Assembly (NCBI RefSeq): GCF_050947335.1
Contig: NW_027473534.1
Coordinates: forward strand, 180,592-244,591
Length of the DNA stretch: 64,000 bases
Direction of reading: 5' to 3'
DNA from: Megachile rotundata
Lineage: Eukaryota; Arthropoda; Insecta; Hymenoptera; Megachilidae
Each line of letters begins with the position of its first letter. The stretch's first letter is position 1. Below the pieces are notes generated by a model that was not told the DNA's origin, did not search any database, and saw only the letters and a program-made list of their open reading frames with translations. A program made the position numbers and the translations under genes. This document shows positions 55,759 through 64,000 of the stretch, piece by piece.

Positions 55759-58300
55759 ATCACACAGTCACACAATCACACAGTCACACAATCACTCAGT
55801 CACACAATCACACAATCACACAATCACACAATCACACAATCGCACAATCACACAATCACACAATCACACAATCACACAATCACAGAATCATACAATCACA
55901 CAATCACACAATCACACAATCACACAATCACACAATCAAACAATCACACAATCACACAATCACACAATCACACAACCACACAATCACACAATCACACAAT
56001 CACACAATCACACAATCGCAATCACACAATCGCAATCACACAATCACAATCACACAATCGCAATCACACAATCACAATCACACAATCACAATCACACAAT
56101 CACAATCACACAATCACAATCACACAATCACAATCACACAATCACAATCACACAATCACAATCACACAATCACAATCACACAATCACAATCACACAATCA
56201 CAATCACACAACCACAATCACACAATCACACAATCACACAATCACACAATCACACAATCACACAATCACACAATCACACAATCCCACAATCACACAATCA
56301 CACAATCACACAACCACACAATCACACAACCACACAATCACTCAATCGCACAATCACACACTCACACAATCACACAGTCACAATCACACAATCACACAAT
56401 CACCTAACCACACAATCACACAATCACACAACCACACAATCACACAAGCACACAATCACTCAATCAGACAATCACACACTCACACAATCACACAATCACA
56501 CAATCACCTAACCACACAATCACACAATCACACAACCACACAATCACACAAGCACACAATCACTCAATCAGACAATCACACACTCACACAATCACACAAT
56601 CACAAAATCACACAACCACAAAATCACACAACCACACAATCACACAATCACACACTCACACAATCACACAGTCACAATCACACAATCACAATCACACAAT
56701 CACAATCACACAATCACAATCACACAATCACAATCACACAATCACAATCACACAATCACAATCACACAATCACAATCACACAATCACAATCACACAATCA
56801 CAATCACACAATCACAATCACACAATCACAATCACACAATCACAATCACACAATCACAATCACACAATCACAATCACACAATCACAATCACACAATCACA
56901 ATCACACAATCACAATCACACAACCACAATCACACAATCACACAATCACACAATCACACAATCACACAATCACACAATCCCACAATCACACAATCACACA
57001 ATCACACAACCACACAATCACACAACCACACAATCACTCAATCACACAATCCCACACTCACACAATCACACAGTCACAATCACACAATCACACAATCACA
57101 CAATCACCTAACCACACAATCACACAATCACACAACCACACAATCACACAAGCACACAATCACTCAATCAGACAATCACACACTCACACAATCACACAAT
57201 CACACAATCACACAACCACACAATCACACAATCACACAATCCCACAATCACACAATCACACAATCACACAACCACACAATCACACAACCACACAATCACT
57301 CAATCACACAATCACACACTCACACAATCACACAGTCACAATCACACAATCACACAATCACCTAACCACACAATCACACAATCACACAACCACACAATCA
57401 CACAAGCACACAATCACTCAATCAGACAATCACACACTCACACAATCACACAATCACACAATCACCTAACCACACAATCACACAATCACACAACCACACA
57501 ATCACACAAGCACACGATCACTCAATCAGACAATCACACACTCACACAATCACACAACCACACAATCACACAATCACACAATCACACAGTCACACAATCA
57601 CACATACACAAAATCACGATCACACAATCACGCAATCACACAATCACGATCACACAATCACGATCACACAATCACGATCGCACGACCACACAATCACACA
57701 ATCACACAATCACACAATCACACAATCACACAATCACACAATCACACAATCGCACAATCACACAATCACACAATCACACAATCACACAGTCACAATCCCA
57801 CAACCACAATCACACAATCACAATCACACAATCACAATCACACAATCACCATCACACAATCACAATCACACAATCACACAGTCACAATCCCACAATCACA
57901 ATCACACAATCACAATCACACAATCACAATCACACAATCACAATCACACAATCACAATCACACAATCACAATCACACAATCACACAGTCACACAATCACA
58001 CAATCTCACAATCACACAATCACACAATCACAGAACCACACAATCACACAATCACACAATCACACACTCACACAATCACACAGTCACAATCACACAATCA
58101 CAATCACACAATCACAATCACACAATCACAATCACACAATCACAATCACACAATCACAATCACACAATCACAATCACACAATCACAATCACACAATCACA
58201 ATCACACAATCACAATCACACAATCACAATCACACAATCACAATCACACAATCACACAATCACACAATCACACAATCACACAATCACACAATCACACAAT
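55759..58300 (+). repeat. About 5-kb unit, second copy: CTAACC modules and TACACAAAATC block
   Basis: It parallels 50.7-53.2 kb. A 14-bp array (56.69-56.93 kb) is followed by CAATCCC/CTAACC modules near 57113, 57362 and 57470, CATACACAAAATC at 57603, CACGATCGCACGACC near 57675, CACCATCACAC at 57847 and AGAACC near 58035. One CACGATCACTC variant near 57514 is seen only here. Confidence 0.8.
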
Positions 58301-58610
58301 CACGCATTCACAATCACGCAATCACAATCACGCAATCACACAATCACGGTCACACTATCACGGTCACACAATCACGGTCACACAATCACGGTCACACAAT
58401 CACGGTCACACAATCACGGTCACACAATCACGGTCATACAATCACGGCCACACAATCACGGTCAGACAATCACGGTCACACAATCACGGTCACTCAATCA
58501 CGGTCACCCAATCACGGTCACTAAATCACGATCACACAATCACGATGACACAATCACTGTCACACAATCACGGTCACACAATCATGGTCACACAAACACA
58601 CAGTCACTCA
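58301..58610 (+). repeat. GGTCAC landmark block (308 bp, CGGCCAC type)
   Basis: CGCATTC at 58303 to CAGTCACTCA ending 58610. Longest copy, one 14-bp unit longer than the 55.4-kb copy, with the same CGGCCAC variant. Confidence 0.88.
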
Positions 58611-59422
58611 ATCACACAGTCACACAATCACACAGTCACACAATCACTCAGTCACACAATCACACAATCACACAATCACACAATCACACAATCGCACAAT
58701 CACACAATCACACAATCACACAATCACACAATCACAGAATCACACAATCACACAATCACACAATTACACAATCACACAATCACACAATCACACAATCACA
58801 CAATCACACAATCACACAATCACACAATCACACAATCACACCATCACACAATCACACAACCACACAATCACACAATCACACAATCACACAATCACACAAT
58901 CGCAATCACACAATCGCAATCACACAATCACAATCACACAATCGCAATCACACAATCACAATCACACAATCACAATCACACAATCACAATCACACAATCA
59001 CAATCACACAATCACAATCACACAATCACAATCACACAATCACAATCACACAATCACAATCACACAATCACAATCACACAATCACAATCACACAATCACA
59101 ATCACACAATCACAATCACACAATCACAATCACACAATCACAATCACACAATCACAATCACACAATCACAATCACACAATCACAATCACACAATCACAAT
59201 CACACAATCACAATCACACAATCACAATCACACAATCACAATCACACAATCACAATCACACAATCACACAATCACAATCACACAATCACAATCACACAAT
59301 CACAATCACACAATCACAATCACACAATCACAATCACACAATCACAATCACACAATCACAATCACACAATCACAATCACACAATCACAATCACACAATCA
59401 CAATCACACAATCACAATCACA
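58611..59422 (+). repeat. 8-bp array then 14-bp array
   Basis: 8-bp words with CTCAGTC, CAATTACAC and CACCATC variants to about 58895, four CGCAATC units near 58905-58945, then a regular 14-bp array interrupted by one 8-bp word near 59265. It leads into the CAGTC array. Confidence 0.84.
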
Positions 59423-59814
59423 CAGTCACAATCACACAGTCACAATCACACAGTCACAATCACACAGTCACAATCACACAGTCACAATCACACAGTCACA
59501 ATCACACAGTCACAATCACACAGTCACAATCACACAGTCACAATCACACAGTCACAATCACACAGTCACAATCACACAGTCACAATCACACAGTCACAAT
59601 CACACAGTCACAATCACACAGTCACAATCACACAGTCACAATCACACAGTCACAATCACACAGTCACAATCACACAGTCACAATCACACAGTCACAATCA
59701 CACAGTCACAATCACACAGTCACAATCACACAGTCACAATCACACAGTCACAATCACACAGTCACAATCACACAGTCACAATCACACAGTCACAATCACA
59801 CAGTCACAATCACA
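59423..59814 (+). repeat. Homogeneous CAGTC 14-bp array (28 units)
   Basis: Twenty-eight successive units in which ACACAATC is replaced by ACACAGTC, with CAGTC from 59423 to 59801 every 14 bp without exception. Elsewhere in the right arm CAGTC units are isolated or in ones and twos. The flanks are consensus 14-bp array. This is a local amplification of one variant. Confidence 0.92.
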
Positions 59815-60660
59815 CAATCACAATCACACAATCACAATCACACAATCACAATCACAGAATCACAATCACACAATCACAATCACACACACAATCACACATC
59901 ACAATCACACAATCACAATCCACAACCACACCAACACCACACCATCACAATCACACAATCACAACCACACAACACACCACACAACACACACACCACAACA
60001 CACACCCACCACACCCACACACACACACCAACACAATCACCACACACCCAACCACACAATCACAACACACATCACAATCACACAATCACAACACACAATC
60101 ACAATCACACAATCACAACCACACAATCACAATCACACAATCACAATCACACAATCACAATCACACAATCACAATCACACAATCACAATCACCAACACAA
60201 TCACACAATCACAATCACACATCACCACACACAACACAATCACACAATCACAATCACACAATCACATCACACAATCACAATCACACAATCACAATCACAC
60301 AATCACAATCACACACACAATCACACAACACAATCACACAATCACAATCACACAATCACAATCACACAATCACAATCACACAATCACAATCACACAATCA
60401 CAATCACACCACACATCACCAATCACACACACACACACACACATCACAATCACACAATCACAATCACACAATCACAATCACACAATCACAATCACACAAT
60501 CACAATCACACAATCACAATCACACAATCACAATCACACAATCACAATCACACAATCACAATCACACAATCACAATCACACAATCACAATCACACAATCA
60601 CAATCACATCACAATCACATCACAATCACACATCACATCACACATCACAATCACACAATC
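59815..60660 (+). repeat. Degraded or low-quality satellite patch
   Basis: 14-bp units are repeatedly disrupted by missing or extra bases: CACACACA runs, ATCACATCAC, AATCCACAACC, and an AC/ACC-rich stretch at about 59.92-60.06 kb in which ATC words are largely lost. Between disruptions there are perfect 14-bp runs. This contrasts with some 43 kb upstream where indels out of word phase are very rare. Confidence 0.8.
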
Positions 60661-61000
60661 ACAATCACACAATCACAATCACACAATCACAATCACACAA
60701 TCACAATCACACAATCACAATCACACAATCACAATCACACAATCACAATCACACAATCACAATCACACAATCACAATCACACAATCACAATCACACAATC
60801 ACAATCACACAATCACAATCACACAATCACAATCACACAATCACAATCACACAATCACAATCACACAATCACAATCACACAATCACACAATCACAATCAC
60901 ACAATCACAATCACACAATCACAATCACACAATCACAATCACACAATCACAATCACACAATCACAATCACACAATCACAATCACACAACCACAATCACAC
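60661..61000 (+). repeat. 14-bp array
   Basis: Regular ACACAATCACAATC units with one 8-bp word near 60885, ending with CAACCACAATCACACTATC at about 60986-61003. The same ending occurs 2,897 bp downstream at 63883. Confidence 0.88.
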
Positions 61001-62890
61001 TATCACACAATCACACAATCACACAATCACACAATCACACAATCACACAATCACACAATCACACAATCACCCAATCACACAATCTCGCAATCACACAATC
61101 ACACAATCACACAATCACACAATCACACAATCACACAGTCACACAGTACACACAATCACAATCACACAATCACAATTACACAATCGCACAATCACACAAT
61201 CACACAATCACACCATCACACAATCACACAGTCACACAATCACACAATCACACAATCACACAATCACACAATCACACAATCACACAATCACACAACCACA
61301 CAGTCACACAGTACACACAATCACAATCACACAATCACAATTACACAATCGCACAATCACACAATCACACAATCACACAACCACAAAATCACACAATCAC
61401 ACAATCACACAACCACACAATCACACAATCACACAATCACACAATCACACAGTCACACAGTACACACAATCACAATCACACAATCACAATCACACAATCG
61501 CACAATCACACAATCGCACAATCACACAATCACACAATCACACAATCACACAATCACACAATCACACAATCACACAATCACACAATCACACAATCACAAA
61601 ATCACACAACCACAAAATCACACAACCACAAAATCACACAACCACACAATCACACAATCACACAACCACACAATCACACAAGCACACAATCACTCAATCA
61701 GACAATCACACAATCACACAATCACACAATCTCACAATCACACAATCACACAATCACACAATCACACAATCACACAATCACACAATCACACAATCACACA
61801 ATCACACAATCACACATCCACAATCACAATACACACACATCACACAATCACACACTCACACAATCACACAGTCACAATCACACAATCACACACACAATCA
61901 CACAATCACACAATCACACAACCACAAATCACACAACCACACAATCACACAATCACACACTCACACAATCACACAGTCACAATCACACAATCACAATCAC
62001 ACAATCACAATCACACAACCACAATCACACAATCACACAATCACACAATCACACAATCACACAATCACACAATCACACAATCACACAATCACACAATCAC
62101 ACAATCACACAATCACACAATCACCAATCACACAATCACACAATCACACAATCACACAATCACACAATCACACAATCACACAATCACACAATCACACAAT
62201 CACACAATCACACAATCACACAATCACACAATCACACAATCACAGAATCATACAATCACACAATCACACAATCACACAATCACACAATCACACAATCACA
62301 CAATCACACAATCACACAATCACACAATCACACAATCACACAATCACTCAATCACACAATCACACTATCATACAATCACACAATCACAATCACACAATCA
62401 CAATTACACAATCACATTTACACAATCACAATTACACAATCACAATTACACAATCACACCTCACACAATCACAATTACACAATCACACACTCACACAATC
62501 ACACAATCACAATCACACAATCACAATCCCACAATCACAATCACACAATCACAATCACACAATCACAATCACACAATCACACAGTCACGCAATCACACAG
62601 TCACAATCACGCAATTTGAACAATCACGATCACACAATCACGATCACACAATCACGATCACACAATCACGATCTTCAACCACACAATCACACAATCACAC
62701 AATCACACACTCACACAATCACACAGTCACAATCACACAGTCACAATCACACAATCACAATCACACAATCACACAATCACACAATCAGACAATCACACAC
62801 TCACACAATCACACAGTCACAATGACACAATCACAATCACACAATCACAATGACACAATCACAAACGCACAATCACACAGTCACACAATC
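61001..62890 (+). repeat. Reverse-complement counterpart of the left-arm half-unit
   Basis: Landmarks of 3640-5253 recur in reverse complement and in order: CACCCAATC then CTCGCAATC (61068-61085), three CAGTACAC (61144, 61309, 61458), CAAAATC/CAACC repeats near 61597-61640, CAATCTC, CTCAATC and CACTATCATAC near 62345, TTTGAACAA (62614), and paired ATGACAC (62822/62850). Differences include an ATTACAC run near 62400-62475 not seen in the left arm, and several small indels, such as CACGATCTTCAACC near 62668, where the left arm predicts CACGATCGCACAACC. Confidence 0.85.
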
Positions 62891-63130
62891 ACAATCACAC
62901 AATCACAATCACACAATCACAATCACACACACACACCACACAATCACCCAATCCACACATCACAACACACAACACATCACACAATCACCACACACAATCA
63001 CACACACACAATCACACCAATCACAATCACACAATCACAATCACACAATCACAATCACACAATCACAATCACACAATCACAATCACACAATCACAATCAC
63101 ACAATCACACACACAATCACAATCACATCA
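62891..63130 (+). repeat. Second degraded or low-quality satellite patch
   Basis: Short perfect 14-bp runs broken by CACACACACACC, CCAATCCACACATC, CAACACACAACAC and similar out-of-phase changes. Same character as 59815-60660. Confidence 0.78.
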
Positions 63131-63890
63131 CACAATCACAATCACACAATCACAATCACACAATCACAATCACACAATCACAATCACACAATCACAATCA
63201 CACAATCACAATCACACAATCACAATCACACAATCACAATCACACAATCACAATCACACAATCACAATCACACAATCACAATCACACAATCACAATCACA
63301 CAATCACAATCACACAATCACAATCACACAATCACAATCACACAATCACAATCACACAATCACAATCACACAATCACAATCACACAATCACAATCACACA
63401 ATCACAATCACACAATCACAATCACACAATCACAATCACACAATCACAATCACACAATCACAATCACACAATCACAATCACACAATCACAATCACACAAT
63501 CACAATCACACAATCACAATCACACAATCACAATCACACAATCACAATCACACAATCACAATCACACAATCACAATCACACAATCACAATCACACAATCA
63601 CAATCACACAATCACAATCACACAATCACAATCACACAATCACAATCACACAATCACAATCACACAATCGCAATCACACAATCACAATCACACAATCACA
63701 ATCACACAATCACAATCACACAATCACAATCACACAATCACAATCACACAATCACAATCACACAATCACAATCACACAATCACAATCACACAATCACACA
63801 ATCACAATCACACAATCACAATCACACAATCACAATCACACAATCACAATCACACAATCACAATCACACAATCACAATCACACAACCACA
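63131..63890 (+). repeat. 14-bp array
   Basis: Nearly uninterrupted ACACAATCACAATC units with a single CGCAATC near 63669 and one 8-bp word near 63797, ending with CAACCACAATCACACTACC at 63883. Confidence 0.9.
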
Positions 63891-64000
63891 ATCACACTAC
63901 CACACAATCACACAATCACACAATCACACAATCACACAATCACACAATCACACAATCACACAATCACCCAATCACACAATCTCGCAATCACACAATCACA
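63891..64000 (+). repeat. Start of another CACCCAATC/CTCGCAATC segment, cut by window end
   Basis: 8-bp words, then CACCCAATC at 63965 and CTCGCAATC just after, matching 61003-61100 at an offset of 2,897 bp. The array continues beyond the window. Confidence 0.87.

Larger units (their letters stand above)
16166..64000 (+). repeat. Satellite array, right arm (C/A-rich strand on top)
   Basis: Same satellite family as 1-16065 but inverted: words ACACAATC and ACAATC on the plus strand, organised as 8-bp and 14-bp arrays. G is almost absent from the plus strand except in variant units (CGCAATC, CACGATC, ATCACGG, CAGTC, CAGAATC, AAGCAC, ATGACAC). The landmarks of the left arm recur here in reverse complement, including TTTGAACAA, CAGTACAC, CCTAACC, TACACAAAATC and the GGTCAC block. 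No gene-like sequence was seen in 47.8 kb. Confidence 0.97.

Noticed and set aside
59920..60060. A distinct AC/ACC-rich element within the right arm
   Set aside because: Flanked and interrupted by perfect 14-bp units and irregular throughout. Consensus error or local decay explains it better than a separate element.
1..64000. Dense TGATTG/ACAAT motifs as PBX or SOX sites
   Set aside because: The motif is inherent in the repeat word. Short matches in a satellite give no evidence of function.

Overview
The window is satellite DNA from end to end; I found no gene. Apart from one 100-base run of N, every stretch is built from two short words. Read on the C/A-rich strand these are an 8-bp word (ACACAATC) and a 6-bp word (ACAATC). 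They form 8-bp arrays and 14-bp (8+6) arrays, with point-variant units that serve as landmarks. I saw no tRNA, rRNA, transposon, CRISPR array or plausible protein gene. A multi-kilobase hierarchical satellite and a 100-N gap (a common placeholder for a gap of unknown size) suggest a eukaryotic chromosome assembly, possibly heterochromatin or a subtelomere. The sequence does not identify the species.

Layout. Positions 1-16065 carry the satellite with the G/T-rich strand on top. 16066-16165 is N. From 16166 to 64000 the same family lies in the opposite orientation, C/A-rich on top. The left arm is a 10,832-bp higher-order repeat: one full length (1-10832) and a second copy (10833-16065) that runs into the gap. 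That repeat is itself a dimer of about 5.06 and 5.77 kb. The right arm opens with pure 14-bp array and a 4,178-bp tandem duplication (16.2-22.4 kb). A very homogeneous 14-bp array follows (about 23.85-26.78 kb), then roughly 12.26- and 11.6-kb higher-order repeats (about 27.6-51.5 kb). Those hold nested 1,976-bp duplications, CpG-bearing CGCAATC runs, CTAACC modules and a GGTCAC landmark block. About 5.04-kb units follow (50.4-58.6 kb). The right end (59-64 kb) has a 28-unit CAGTC array, patches full of indels, and a segment (61.0-62.87 kb) that is the reverse complement of landmarks near 3.64-5.24 kb.

Nothing works together as genes here. The content is a nested record of duplication, array expansion and local homogenisation, plus probable assembly artefacts at the gap and in the noisy patches. 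Very long open frames on the C/A strand (the longest 38105-45985) follow from the repeat lacking stop triplets on that strand, and are not annotated as CDS. All comparisons were made by eye from landmark positions; identities were not computed over full lengths.
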